The translations under genes were made by a program, and so were the position numbers. A stretch of DNA of 64,000 nucleotides from Paraescarpia echinospica (taxonomy: Eukaryota; Annelida; Polychaeta; Sabellida; Siboglinidae), in contig CM034531.1 in the NCBI GenBank assembly GCA_020002185.1, forward strand, positions 44,145,099 through 44,209,098. Reading direction: 5' to 3'. The notes beneath the pieces were generated by a model. It searched no databases, was not told where the DNA came from, and saw nothing but the letters and a program-made list of their open reading frames with translations. Position 1 is the first letter of the stretch. Every line of letters starts with the position of its first letter. Shown here one piece after another: positions 20,979-33,275 of the stretch.

Positions 20979-23084
20979 TACTTACTTACTTACTGCTCCC
21001 GTAACCCGCCTTGGTCATAGGGGCGCTGCATTGCTGAATGTTTCACCAGTTGACGCCAGTCTTCGCGGTTGTGTGCTAATGTTTGAGTTTCTGCAAATGT
21101 CTTCCCAGTCCATTCTGCAATATTGTCTGATTATCTCTTCCTCTGTCTTCCCTGTCTTCTTTTCCCCGGCACTGTTCCTTGTAGTATTGTTTTTGTGAGC
21201 CCGCTTGATCGTGTTACATAACCATACCATTTCAGTTTCCTCTTTTTTACTGTGTTCAGCTGATGATTTTTCTTATTTCATCGTTGGTGATGTGGTCCGT
21301 GTAAATACTGAGGATTCCGCTGTGAGGGTCCATGATTCGCATGCATACAGGAAGATGGAAAGGACCAGTGTACGTACTAGTTTAAGTTTAGATTTCAGTG
21401 CGATGTTTTTGTCTCTCCAAACTGGTTTAAATTTCGCCAGCACTGCTAATGTTTGCGCAGATCATGCAAGAATTTTCGTTCTTGGAACCCTCCTCATTTA
21501 TGATAGCTCCGACGTACTTGAATTTATTTACTGTTTCCAGTTCGTGTCCATTGGCAGTTATTCGGGACCTTGTTGCATTTTTGCTGTTTGTCATTAGCTT
21601 GGTTTTTTCTGTACTAATTTCCATTCCATATCTGGCTGATGTTTCGTCCAGTCGGTTCACAAGGTTAGCAAGTCCCTCTTCACTTCCAGCCAACCCGTCG
21701 ATGTCATCAGCAAACCGTAGGTTGGTGATGATGCGTGCTCCAATGTTGACTGTGCCAGTGTGATCTTCCAGGGCATCTGTCATTATTCGTTCCAGGAAAA
21801 TGTTTAATAATGTAGGTGACAAGAGGCATCCTTGACGGACTCCGACTGATGTGTGGAACCATTCACCTACAGCGCCTTGCACCAGTACAGCGCTGCTAGC
21901 TTTAGCGTATAGCTGTTTGATGGTGTGTACTAGTTTTCGTCCAATATTGTAGTTCTTCATTGTTGCCCATAGTGCGGCATGCCACACCCTGTCAAATGCC
22001 TTCTTGAAATCAATGAAGACATGGAATAGTTCTTGTTGATGTTGCATGTATTTCTCACCCAGAACACGAAGATTGAATATTTGTTCCGGGTTCTTCTTCC
22101 ACTGCGAAAGCCCGCCTGTTCTTCGGCGATGATCTCTTCTACTTGTGGTTTCAATCTGTTCAATATGACTCTCAGATCACTTTGCTCGCATGGCTAATGA
22201 GGCTGATGGTTCGGTAGTTTTGACATTGTTGTAGGTTGCCTTTCTTGGGGAGAGTAATTATCAGTGATTGAGTCCATGTTGTTGGCCACTCTCCAGTCTG
22301 CCAGATTTTGTTGCAGATGTTGGTGAGGATGTCTATCACCGTTTCTCCTCCGTTCTTTATCAGTTCTGCTGGGATGTTGTTAAATCCAGCAGCTTTTCCC
22401 TTCTTCAGTGATCTTACAGCTATCTCCACTTCTTCACATAAAATTGGAAAGTCGTCCTCATTTGATGATTCTTGGCTGGCTAGAACACTTGGATCTCCGT
22501 TGATCTGGAAGTTGTATTACTCCGAACAGTATTCTGTTCATCTGTTGATAATGTTTTTTTCTTCGGTGAGGCATTTCCCTTCTATGTCTTGAATTGCGTT
22601 GACTTTATCCTGCCTTTGTTTTGTCAATTCTCTCACGACTTGATACGCTCTTTTGCTGTTGTTGTTGGTGAGGCAGTCTTCAATTTCCATGCACTGTTCT
22701 TCAATCCATTTTTCTTTGGCTTTTTTCATTCCCTTTCTGATCTTCTTGTTGATCTCACTGTTCTTTGCTGCTCCTTCTTCCATGTACTTGTCTTTCTTCA
22801 AATCTCTCCTAGTGTCACACATTTCCAGAATTTCTTCTGTGATCCAGGGTTTGGCCTTTCGGCGGTGTTTCCCTAGGATGTCATTAGCTGTTTCTATCAT
22901 CACTGCATTAAAGTTTGTAGTCATCGCTTCTAGATCTTTTTCAAGCAGTGCAGTGGTGCAAACTTCCCTCCAATTGTTGCTTGGAATGATGCGAAGATCG
23001 CAGGGTCTTTCAGTTTGCCCAAGTTGAACTTGAGCCTGGTATTCTTAGGTTTGTTGATCTTTTTCAGCCATACTTTGTATTTCA
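20979..23084 (-). mobile_element. RTE-like LINE nested in CR1, 2.1 kb, 5'-truncated
   Basis: Minus-strand LINE flanked by a 12-bp target duplication with one mismatch. The 3' end is a short repeat tail (AAGTAAGT read on the minus strand), as in RTE-type elements. Frames in order: pre-RT segment (22924-22538, WITEEILEMCD), RT fingers (22429-22172, LKKGKAAGFNNIPAEL and LPKKGNLQQCQNYR), DFKKAFDRVWHAALW, SVGVRQGCLLSP, LRFADDIDGLA (near 21700). Frameshifts near 22165, 22050 and 21430. The EN domain is missing at the 5' end. The same family appears at 63923-64000. Confidence 0.85.
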
Positions 23085-23096
23085 TAACGCTTGTAT

Positions 23097-24178
23097 ACAA
23101 TATTCTAAATAAGGCCTAATTATTGTTTTGCATAGCGGTATTATTAGTTCTTTTTCCTGATATGCTATATTTTGCCTAATTAATCCAAGGATTTGATTTC
23201 CCTTTGAAGCTGCAATTCAACACTGCTCTGAAACCTTCATATCAGCACTAATTGTTAACCCTTAGTCTTTTTCTTTTACAGTAGTACTTAGTACAGAACC
23301 TCCCATTGTATATTGTACATCTTCGTTCCCAAGTCCTGTGTGGATGCAGTTACATTTCCCAAAATTGAACATCTGCCACATTTCAAACCGTTTGATCAAC
23401 CTGTCAAGATCATATTGTAAATGCTGTCTATCTCCATCACGTTTAATCCTTCTAAACACTTTTGTATCATCCGCACATTTCAACACCTTACTTGTTGTAT
23501 CATCGTCCAAATCGTTGATAGGCCTATATATTATGAAAAATATAGGTCCCAATACTGATCCCTTTGGTACCCCACTAAAAACCAATTTCCAATTTGAAGC
23601 CTCCCCATCAACTACTACCCATTGTCTTCTGTCAATCAGCCATTTTTTATCCAGTTAATTATACCATTTCCTATGCCATGGGCCTTTAGATTAAGCAGTA
23701 ATCTTTGATGTGGCACTTTGTCTGGTGATCCCTCGTCTTAGTGATATCTTCCAAAAGACATTACGTATTTGTTAAGCATGACCTTGCTTTTAGACTCCCA
23801 TGTTGAGATAGGTTTATCAAGTTATGTTTAACAAGAAAATCCACCATGTAATCTTTAATTAGTCTTTCTAATAATTTGCAAATCACCAATGTTAAACTCA
23901 CTGGTCTGTAGTTCTGTGACTTCTTTCTTGAACCCGTTTTAAATAACGGTATGTTTGCTTCTTTCCATTTTAAAGGAACCACTCCCTCGTTTAATGACAC
24001 GTTGAAAACTGTGGCAAGTGGTGTGCTAATTTGTTCTACAATTTCCAATAGTAGTTTGGGCGGAATCCCGTCCACTCTAGGTGATTTATTATTCTTCACT
24101 GCCCTTATTTTCTTAGCTACCATTTCCGGGGTTACAATTAACTGTCCTAAATAGTCTGATTCCACCCCCTTGAACTTA
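23097..24178 (-). pseudogene. CR1-like LINE copy 2, RT domain
   Basis: The minus strand reads ESDYLGQLIVTPEMVAKKI, NNKSPRVDGIPPKLL, FKTGSRKKSQNYRPVSL, then after frame changes GVPKGSVLGPIFFIIY and CADDTKVFRRIKRD. The usual FADD box reads CADD and the GVPQGS loop reads GVPKGS. It is bounded on the left by the RTE-like insertion and on the right by the Rex1-like insertion, so it is one CR1 copy cut into three. Confidence 0.85.
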
Positions 24179-25254
24179 AGATAAGATAATGCTTTATTGT
24201 CTCAACTATGAAGTTGAGAAAGCTGTCTCGGGTAAGAACTAATGACTGCAATGTGTACATAAAACAATTCAATAAAAATAAAATAAATAAAACATTACAT
24301 ACATTGCATACACACAACTTATTCTAAAACGCCAAGTGACACTGGCAGCAGGCATCATGAATTAAGTTGTTTAATGGACAGTGGCACGAATGAGTGTTTG
24401 TGTCTATTAAGCCTGCACCGAGGAGTTCTATAATGTTTGCCAGACGGCAGGAGCTGACATTCATTATGAAAAACATGTTTAGTATCATAAATAATCTTGA
24501 CTGACTGTCTTCTGTCTGTTAAAAAATCTCCTGTAGGGAGATCACGGGAGATGTGGAACGTGTGATTTTCATGTCAGTTCTCATCAATCAAGAAAGCTGT
24601 GATTTTAACTGAACAGACAGATTGCCAAACCAAGCAGTAATCCCATAGCGCAGTATACTTTCAATAATGGAGCGATAAAAAAGAACAAGTATTTTCTCAT
24701 CGACACTGAAAGCTTTCAGTCTGGGGAGAAAGTACAACCGCTGGTGGACTTTGGAGCACACACTGTGAACATGGACATTCCAGCTAAGTTAGTTATCAAG
24801 ATGGACACCTAGGTATTTGTACTGACTGACCTGGGCAATTTCTTCACCGTGGATATCAACAGGCAAGTGATCGGCAACAGTACATTTAGCATCAAAAACC
24901 AACTCTTGAGTCTTCTTAAAATTGAGTTTGTCACACCAATGTACAAATTTCAATTTCAGACATATGTACTGATATCAGAATGAACATGTAACAGACCAAG
25001 ACTATCAGAAAAGTTGATTATGTAGTTATTAGTACTGCTGCTGGTACAGTCATTTGTATACAGAGTGTACAAAATCAGCGAACTGACACAACCTTGGGGT
25101 GCACCGGTAATTGTTACCAATGTTTGGGAAAGAGTCTGATTTACTTAACAAGCTGCACTCGGTCTGTTAGAAAAAAATGATACCACTTGATGATATATAT
25201 GGATTGACATTCATTTGTTTCAGCTTAGTGAGCAGCATGTGATGTTGAATAACA
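24179..25254 (-). mobile_element. Rex1/Babar-like LINE nested in CR1, 1.08 kb
   Basis: Flanked by a perfect 9-bp target duplication TTGAACTTA (24170-24178 and 25255-25263), inside a Lys-Phe codon pair of the CR1 frame. The minus strand reads FNVIQHHMLLTKLKQMNVNP (the first residues are shared with the CR1 flank), then NYIINFSDDTALLGLL, and LVLFYRSIIESILRYGITAW. The SDDTA box and ESI.RYGI.AWFGNL are hallmarks of Rex1/Babar elements. The 3' tail is ATCTTATCTT. The copy is 5'-truncated and full of stops. Confidence 0.85.
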
Positions 25255-25263
25255 TTGAACTTA

Positions 25264-25760
25264 GCCTCTGGTGCTGGCAGTGAACTAATATCTTCCCTAG
25301 TAAACACCGAACTAAAGTACGGACTCAGGTCTTCTGCCATTAAGAATCCCTCTGATATTATATTTCTTGCACGATCTTCTAGAGGACCGACCTTATCCTG
25401 AACTTTCTGTTTGCTCAGAACATATGCATAAAAACTCTTGCTGTCTTGTTTTATATTAAAAGCAAATTTTTGTTCATAGCTTCTCTTTGTATTTCTAATT
25501 TCAGTTGTAGCTTGGTTAAGTGCGTCTTTATAAATGTTGTAGTCTTCATAATTTCCAGTCCTATATGACTTCCACATCATTTGTTTGTACTTAATTATTT
25601 TAATATCTTCTTTTGATAATAGTTTCTTTTTGGACCGTGTCCCTTGTTTTTTTCAATAGAACAAACTTATCAACGATGCAATACATTTATTTCACTCCTT
25701 AAGATATTCCAGCATTCTGTTGCTGTCTTATTCTTAAGTGTGTTATTCCAGTCTGTCTTT
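25264..25760 (-). pseudogene. CR1-like LINE copy 2, EN-RT linker
   Basis: The minus strand reads MMWKSYRTGNYEDYNIYKDA, QKFAFNIKQDSKSFYAYVLS and VGPLEDRARNII, the conserved linker between endonuclease and RT in CR1. It matches 634-1080 of the window. Homology fades at about 25760, so the copy is 5'-truncated there and lacks the endonuclease. Confidence 0.85.
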
Positions 25761-26046
25761 GTTAAATAAATAAACAAATGTCCAATCGATATGTTAATAT
25801 TTGAGGAAGCCCAAGACTAAACATTGAACAACATGTCGAAAAAGCCACTTCAGTTTCATCATTGACATCACATAATTTCTTCGCACTCCTCGATTTCGAA
25901 AGAGAATGTAAGAGGAATGCACAGAAAGGTGTTTGTTCTGAAGTGAACAGGGCCGACTAGTTCGTTTTCAAATCGGAAACTTTCATTTTTCATATCCAAG
26001 ATGTTTAATTTACCTGGTAGAGGTTTTCGTCAACGTATCACGATAT

Positions 26047-27010
26047 GTGGACAATGTAATTTGCCTGGTACACACAGGAAAGGCAAAGAAATTACAACAA
26101 CACATGAACACTGTAGACCCCACAGGTAGCATTTTCATGCGGGAAGACGAAAAGAACAACACCATGCCCTTCTTGGATGCAAAGTTCACCAGAAAGGAAG
26201 ACGGCAATGTGAAGTCCACAGTGTACAGGAAGAAGACGCGCACTGACCATTACCTGAACTTTACGTCCCACCACCCCAAACATCAAAAGTTGGGAGTTGT
26301 CAGAACCCTTATGAACAGGTGTGAGACAATAACTTCGGAGGAGGGGGACAAGAAAGAAGAGGTGGAACATGTGAGAGGAGCTCTAAGAGTATGTGGCTAT
26401 CCGTCGTGGGCCTTGAAAAGGGTGACAGATTGCAGTAAGAAGAAAAAGACCAACAAAAAGACTAAGGACAAAAACTATCGGAGCCAAGTAGTCATCCCAT
26501 ACATAGAGGGGGTCTCAAAGAGAGTACATCGAGTACTGAAGAAGTATGGAGTAGCAACAGCCATGCATCCCCACACCACCCTCAGGCACCTGTTGGTACA
26601 CCTCGAGGACAAAGTACAGCTAGAAGAACAGGGCGAACTGGTGTACCAAATACCGTGCAAGAATTGTGGTGCTGAATACATTGGGGAGACAGGAAGACTA
26701 CTCAAAACACGACTGGAGGAACACAGAAAGGACGTAGACAACACGAAAAAAGAGAAATACACAAGGAGCGGGGAAAAAAAGATTGATGTCTACCATCAAT
26801 AAATCCGCCCTTACAGACCATACGACAACTGAAAACCACATCATAGACTGGGAGGGACTGAAAATTGTAGACAAGGCACCCAACAGAAGAATTTGGCATA
26901 TCAAGGAAGCCATCTGGATCAGGAAAACCAAAACACCGATCAACAGAGACGAAGGCAATTACGAACTGCCTCACGGGTACGATGACGTCATTCAGCGTCA
27001 TCGGTACTGA
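26047..27010 (+). pseudogene. Penelope-like RT C-terminus plus GIY-YIG endonuclease
   Basis: The + strand frame 26047-26802 begins just after the RT active site. It reads MPFLDAKFTRKEDGNVKSTV, YRKKTRTDHYLNFTSHHP and VCGYPSWALKRV, then the endonuclease: YQIPCKNCGAEYIGETGRLL and TRLEEHRKDV. After one frameshift near 26785 it continues SALTDHTTTENHIIDWEG, KEAIWIRKTKTPINRDEG to a stop at 27008. The Cys-x2-Cys before the YIG core is the zinc-knuckle form found in animal Penelope elements. The RT palm with YVDD is absent (5' truncation). Confidence 0.9.
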
Positions 27011-27046
27011 TGAAGTCGACATGATACGTTGACGAAAGCCTCTACC
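27003..27046 (+). ncRNA. Hammerhead ribozyme-like motif, type I
   Basis: In order: GGTA (27003-27006), CTGATGA (27007-27013), stem II GTCGAC / GTTGAC (27015-27020 and 27028-27033, six pairs with one G-U) around loop ATGATAC, GAAA (27034-27037), GCC loop, TC, TACC (27043-27046) pairing back to GGTA. That is the full conserved core with a minimal helix III. Hammerheads of this kind are known from Penelope-like elements. Here it overlaps the end of the GIY-YIG frame by 8 bases. Activity is untested. Confidence 0.75.
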
Positions 27047-27105
27047 AGGTAAATTAAACATCTTGGATATGAAAAATGAAAGTTTCTGATTTGAGAGCAA
27101 GACTA

Positions 27106-27520
27106 CTGTTCTTGTGCTGGTCATTGAAGAAACAGCACAAGATTCTTGACTGTTGGTCGTACGACGGAAGGATTGTCATGAAGGACCTAAAGGGAAAGCA
27201 TAGCAGCCCCCCAAAGTGCAGCATAATCTCCGAGCAGACTCGATCTGCACAACAGATGGTGGCTGCCTAACATAAAGAAGAAGAAAGGGAACAATCAAAA
27301 CCGTCAGTCGGGAAGATGAACTAAATGCATTGTAATCATGTTGGACATTGGCTCAAGTCACAGTGGACATTTTGTATCTCTAGTTGACCTATCATAATGC
27401 GTGTTCACATAGGGACTGTACCGTTCATGGACTCATTCATGGACACCTTCGTATTCTACGTATGGTTCTTATTTTATTACTCATATGCGTTATTGTTATG
27501 TTTTTATCGATATATATTCT
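27106..27520. other. Sequence between two Penelope-like elements
   Basis: No coding signature recognised. The first part (27106-27300) may still belong to the upstream element terminus. Confidence 0.3.
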
Positions 27521-27527
27521 AACTAAC

Positions 27528-28548
27528 CTACTGCAGCTTAACAGATGTCACGCATTTAAATATCTGAAGCATGCTAAAGAACATTGGTAAATTGCGTGAT
27601 TTCTTGTAGCCCCCCTCATCTCTATTCATTGTAGCAGTAGTCTTTCTGATCCAGATGGCCTCCTTGATCCATCGCGCACCTCTGTCTGTCTCTCTATCAA
27701 CTACTCTTGCACCCTCCGAGTCTATGACACAGTTTTGTCTGTCCGCATGGTCAGTTATAGCGGACTTGTGTTCAATGTTTGTCGAGTCTTTCCTTTTTTC
27801 TTGAGTGAAACGTCTTTTTGTTACAGTTTCGACTTTTTTCATATGTTCTTCTAGTCTTGTGCCAAGTGTTCTTCCCGTTTCCCCAGTATATGTCTTGTTG
27901 CAGGTCTTACACGGGATTTGGCATTCACAGTCGGTCTTCTTTCTGTCATCCACTTTGTCTTTTGGGTGTACTAATATTTTTCTGAGATTTTGGTATGGTC
28001 TGACAGTGAACGCTATATCATGATGTTTTAGTGTGCATTGTACCGGTTCTGTCACTCCTTGGACGTATGGTAAGGTAACCATGCCTATGGATTTTTCTAT
28101 GTTATTCCTGTCCTTGATCTTTCTCCTCTGGTTTTGTTGTTGTTCCTTCATTTTCTTTACGGTCCAACTTGGGTACCCACACTGATGTAGCGCCTTCATG
28201 ATGTGCTCCTCCTCCTTCTGTCTGTCCTCTGGCTCTGTTACGATGTTACTGCATCTGTCTAGCAATGTTTTGATGACACCCAGTTTCTGATGTAGCGGAT
28301 GGTGTGAACTAAAGTTCACATACTGGTCGTTGTGGGTCTTCTTCCGATACATTAGGAGTTTGACCATTCCATCCTCTTTCCTTAACAGCAGTGTGTCTAG
28401 GAACGGCAGTGACCCCTCACTGTCTTCTTCAAACGTGAACTTGATGTTGCCTGTTGCATCAACGGTGTTGAGGTGATCTGTCAGTTGTTGTTAACACCCC
28501 TTCCTCACAATTTCCATTATGTCATCCACGTATCACTTCCATAGTCAG
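27528..28548 (-). pseudogene. Penelope-like element, RT end plus GIY-YIG endonuclease
   Basis: Minus-strand copy related to that at 26047. At its 5' edge (near 28540) it reads YVDDIMEIVRKG, the RT catalytic box, then DHLNTVDATGNIKFTFEEDS and LPFLDT. The long frame 28367-27528 continues YRKKTHNDQYVNFSSHHP, QCGYPSWTVKKM, CQIPCKTCNKTYTGETGRTL and TRLEEHMKKVE, ending KEAIWIRKTTATMNRDEGG. The frame is open over 279 codons, so the copy is fairly young, but it is truncated just before YVDD. No hammerhead core was found at its 3' side. Confidence 0.9.
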
Positions 28549-28599
28549 GGCTGACATGTTACTGGAGCTGTCGCGTTGAAGTGAGTCAAATTTATATAG

Positions 28600-31500
28600 T
28601 TGTGAATTAAGAAATTTGCTTATTTAACTATTCTTCCAACTTGATGAACATTTTCACGAATGATTGATAACAGGTTCTCAGTCATTGGTCTTAGTGAAAC
28701 TTGGTTACATATTGACAAATAATCTTGATCTATATGAATTGCCAGAGTATAAAAGTATATATTTGACTAGGCCCTCCAAGAAGGGAGGTGGTGTATCCTT
28801 ATATGTTCATAAATCCCTTGAGTGTACTGAATTACCAGAAATGAGTATCATAACTGAATATTTGGAATGCGTTTTTATTGAAGTCAAGACTCAGTCTAAG
28901 ACATGTGATAAGAAAACAACAGTAGGTAAAGTCAATCGGCCACCTAACACAAACATTACTGCTTTCTCAGAACATGTTATCAATATTATACAAAATTTCA
29001 AGGTTGATAATAAACAGTGTTACATAATGGGTGACTTTAACATTAATTTACTTAATTATGGTAGTCACACGGACACCCAAGATTACATAGATGCAATGTT
29101 CCAACAAGCATTTATACCCCTTATCAGCAAGCCTACTAGAATAACAGAAACAACTGCCACTGTCATCGATAATATATACAGCAATGATTTAATTGGTGTA
29201 AATTATCAATTGCATGGAATAATACATACAGATATTTTTGACCACTTACCAATATTTTTTCTCACTAAACAGACTAATAGCACAAAGGTTCGTACGACAA
29301 TAACGACTAGAATATATAATGTGCAGACTACTGTTACATTCAAAGAGAGTATAGATCAGATATGCTGGGATGAAGTTTACGCATGCAGAGATCCTCAAGA
29401 AAGTTATTCTAAATTCATTAATGAGATATTGCATATAATAATTAATTTCCGTTAGCAAAAACAAATATCAGGACAAGAAAACATAAACCATGGATTACTA
29501 CGGGATCCCTTAGTAATCCAATCAGACACTCCAACCACAGAACTAACCACAAAAAGGAAACGATGTGAGCTTCAACAGCACAGGGGTAATTTGCAAAAAA
29601 CATGGATAGTTTTAAAGAGTATCATAGGAAGGATGAAAGTATTTTATCTAATGACCAATTACTAATTTATGGTAAATTAACAAAAAATAAAAAAATGTAT
29701 GGCTGATAAATTTAATGAATAAATTACAAGTATAGGTACATAACTGGCTGATAAGATACTAGTCATATCAGAGAGTCCTGATGATTACCTCCAAGGAGTC
29801 CATAGAAATTCAATAAAAAAAATCTGTCGCCAGCCACACCAGATGAAATAAAGGGAATTATTAAGAATTTTAAAAACTAGTCCTGGATGGGATGGCATAA
29901 AACTTAATATTGTCAAGCAGGCCTTCTCCAACCTACTTGATCCTTTAAGTTACATTGTAAACTTACCATTTGATCAAGGATATGTTCCTGATCAACTAAA
30001 AATAGCTGATATAGTTTCCATTTAAAAAAATGGTAATGCATCATTAATTAATAATTACAGGCCTATTTCTGTCTTGTCTGTATTTTAAAAGGTGTGTGAA
30101 AGATTAATATACAATAGATTAATAAATTGCATAATGAAACAACATTTTGTCTAATTCTCAATTTGGATTTAGGAAAGGATATTCCACTGATATGGCTATT
30201 TCACTGCTCATTGATAAAATTGGTAAGGCAATCGATAAGAAAGAGCACATAATTGGGTTATTTCTGGATTTAGCCAAAACCTCTGATACCGTTAATCATA
30301 GTACATTATTATTGAGAAAATTAACACATGAAATCAGAGGGAATATACTCCAATGGATTCGTAACTTTTTAAGTAACAGACAACAACGAGTAAAATGTTA
30401 TGGAACAAAATCTTCCCATAAAACATAAGGAATTACCATTACCTTATTCTTTGTATATGGAATGTTATAGTCTGTATTAAAGTGATTCATTCATTCATAA
30501 CATGTGGTGTTCCGCTTACTCTTTCTTATCTACACAAATGATTTATGTACTTTATTTCATAATGTTTATCATTATGTTTGCTGACGACACGAACATCTTT
30601 ATTCAAGGCAACAGTATAAATGAAATGGAAAATGCACTGTATTCTAAAATAAAAAAACTTAATGGCTTAAAATTAATAAACTTTCTTTGAATATACAAAA
30701 AACTCACACAATGACCTTTAGTAATACGATCAGTATAAGAGAAAGGAGTAATACAATTTGCATAGACGGCATACAAATTAACACTACATGAAATAAAGTT
30801 CTTGGGTCTGCTTATCAATAATAAATTGTACTGGAGCACACACATTAAATATATATCAAATAACATTTCTGAGAATATTGGTATTATAAAAAGGTGACAA
30901 ATTAGATCATAAATCATTGTTATATCTGTATTACATGTTTATATACCCATATATCACTTACTACTTACTATATTGTCGTCTGGGGAAGGGCCCCGAATAT
31001 ATACCTAGCTAAATTTAATTTACCCCAAAAAAGAGTTTTGCTTGTAATAATTCATGTAGGATTTATTGATCATACGTAGCATTTATTTACAACTTATCAA
31101 ATAATGAATGTCTAAGACATAAATAAATATTTATGCTGTATTCTAATGTTCAAGCATAGTAAGGATATATTACCAGATATATTTAATGATATATTTGTCC
31201 TCCAAATATCTACACATAAATATAATACAAGGCATAAATATAATACAAGGCAGGAACTAACATAAAATACCAGACTGCAAGACAAATTGCAGACAATTGT
31301 CTTTGGCTTATGTTGGTCCTAAAATCTGGAATACATTTATTACAAATGACAATATTGTACATCTCTTCATATGTTCAAACAAAGGACCAAGCATCTAATT
31401 CTTCACAACTAGCAAATATATAGTATTTTTTGCTTTAATGTATTTTTTCCATGTTAAAATGCACCAAGTATTACGGTATTCTTATAACGCACTATTAAAT
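28600..31500 (+). mobile_element. Decayed LINE with EN and RT, clade unassigned
   Basis: The + strand EN frame at 28664-29455 reads RPSKKGGGVSLYVHKSL, CYIMGDFNINLLNYGSHTDT, FIPLISKPTRITETTAT, VIDNIYSN and DHLPIF, the order of an apurinic-type endonuclease. RT fragments follow: GWDGIKLNIVKQA (29888), NYRPISVLSVF (30055), NSQFGFRKGYSTDMAISLLI, LFLDLAKTSDTVNH (30150-30430) and FADDTNIFIQGNSINEME (30565-30640). An Asp of the DxAKAFD block is displaced by substitutions and stops are frequent. Very AT-rich. The 3' end is near 31500 but no tail was defined. Confidence 0.8.
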
Positions 31501-32091
31501 AATTAGTTAGTTTATCATGAAGATGTATTACTTTTTTGGCACGAATTATAGTTTACATTTCAATTATGACATGAATAAGGAACACAAACAATGTGTTGCT
31601 TTGTTCCAATTGTTACCTGATGTATTTACATGTTTTCTATTACTACTACGTCTGTACTGTACTGAAGATTATATATCAATATAGATTATTATTAACAGAT
31701 AACATTGCAGTACGAATGTGTGTCATCTGCTGTCAGAACAGACTGCAAGTCGGATTCGACATATTTGAGTTTATTCGTTCATCACATGCAGCGATGAAAG
31801 ACCTTTCAATCGATACAAAGTGTGTCATTCTGTGACAATTATTTGCTTCACAGTTCAATTTCCCTGAAGGACTTATGTGGAAATGTTGCTGTAGTCTTAC
31901 TGAGATAATCGTTATTTAAACTTTTTAATGAGGTGTTTTTGTTTACACTAAGAAGGCCTTTACAACCTTTTAAACCAATCGGTGAAAGTGTTTTGTTTAA
32001 AGATACATGATATTATGTCAAAGGGCAATTGTATGAAATAAACTTTATTCAAGGATGTCCAGTGGTTGGGAGATGGGTTCTAGATGTTTTC

Positions 32092-32568
32092 CTCTACTTT
32101 TTCCTTTCCTCCTTCATCCTGTCATCCTTCCTCTCGTTTTTTTAGTCCTTCTTTCTCTCTTTCTTCCTCTCATTCTCCCTCTCAATCTTCCTCTTCTTCT
32201 CGTTCTTCTTCTCCTTCCTCTCGTAATCCTCCCTCTTTCTCTCGTTCTTCCTCTCATTCTTCCTCTCTTTCTTCCTCTTCTTCTTCCTCTCATTCTTCCT
32301 TTCGTAACTCCTCTTGTTCTTCTTCTCTTTCTTCCTCACCTTATTCCATTCCTTCTTCTCTTTCTCGCTCTTCCTCCTCATTTTTCCTCTCGTTTTTCCT
32401 CTCTTCTTTCTGTCCTTCCTCCTGTTTCTTCCCATCTCACATTTTTTTCTCATTCTTCCTCTCCTTCCCCTCGATCTTCTTCTCGTTTTTTCCTTTTGTT
32501 CTTCCTCTCCTTGTTCCTGTCCTTCTTCCCTTGCTTCCTCTTGTTCTTCTTCCTCCTCTCAACACTGA
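32092..32568. repeat. ~470-bp polypyrimidine tract
   Basis: The + strand is almost purely C and T, built of degenerate CTTCCTCTCGTTCTT-like words with period near 15. Such a strand-asymmetric tract can form triplex (H-) DNA. The Ser/Leu/Pro- or Lys/Arg-rich open frames over it are compositional artefacts. Confidence 0.9.
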
Positions 32569-32705
32569 ACATGCTTGAATAAAACAAATATTAATTACCT
32601 TAGACTACTCACAACCATGGCATTATGACCTTTGAAATTTCCCCATAAGGAAAATAACTAACTGTACCTTCTCGAGCCTTTTATTCAACAACCTCGCCAG
32701 CATGA

Positions 32706-33007
32706 TCAACACCTCGTCATATATGTTGACATGCTGTCCGGACACTTAAAATTTGCACGCGCTGCACCATACCTGTTGTAGCCGCGGACGCAGGCATTGC
32801 AGGACCAGTTGACAGTCCTGACTTTGATGCCATTTACACTTACAAAATTGCCATCCTCATCACCTTTACTTTCACCATTTCTTTCGCTCTCACTTTCCCC
32901 ACTGCTCACTCTATTAGTTGCATTGAAATACTCATGGAACACACCATTGAACTAATTTTGGACATCACCGTCGCTAATTCTGAAATCGTTGAGGTCAGCC
33001 ATTTTCA
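32706..33007 (-). pseudogene. Short frame with CxxC, inside the inverted-repeat element
   Basis: The minus strand reads MADLNDFRISDGDVQN, a TAG stop, then FNGVFHEYFNATNRVSSG, an acidic Ser/Glu stretch, VNGIKVRTVNWSCNACVRGY and RYGAARANFKCP, ending in a stop at about 32706. The single stop suggests a decayed gene. WSCNACVRGY with a later Cys looks like a small zinc-binding unit. I do not recognise the family. Its place between inverted repeats suggests it belongs to the transposon. Confidence 0.45.
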
Positions 33008-33275
33008 TGCAGCATGGCGAGTCAGGTCATAGGTCAGTGCAGCATGACCTATATAGGTCAGTACAAACTACCTTGACAATGAACTATTTCATTGATTACT
33101 TATAAAGGGAGCATCCTGATCAGTTCAAAACCAAGCTCATCGGAAAGAGCGATATCGATTTGGTAAAATAGTACACTAATAAAAAAAATATAGGTCAAAT
33201 TATGAATAGAGAACTTTGAAGATGTGTAGTTCTGATAGCGATTCACGACTTATGGTCTGTTCTGACAGCAGATGA

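Larger units (their letters stand above)
25963..27105 (+). mobile_element. Penelope-like element with inverted terminal segments
   Basis: A + strand Penelope-like retroelement end. A ~75-bp segment at 25963-26040 is the inverse of 27020-27105 (both contain TTTAATTTACCTGGTAGAGG in the left-hand sense). Penelope elements often have complex terminal repeats in inverted or direct order, so this fits the family. The coding part lies between, and a hammerhead-like sequence is at 27003-27046. The region 25761-25962 to its left is unassigned. Confidence 0.8.

Noticed and set aside
32055..32582. Overlapping Leu/Ser/Pro-rich and Lys/Arg-rich frames of 80-175 codons
   Set aside because: They are the six-frame reading of a polypyrimidine tract and show no domain.
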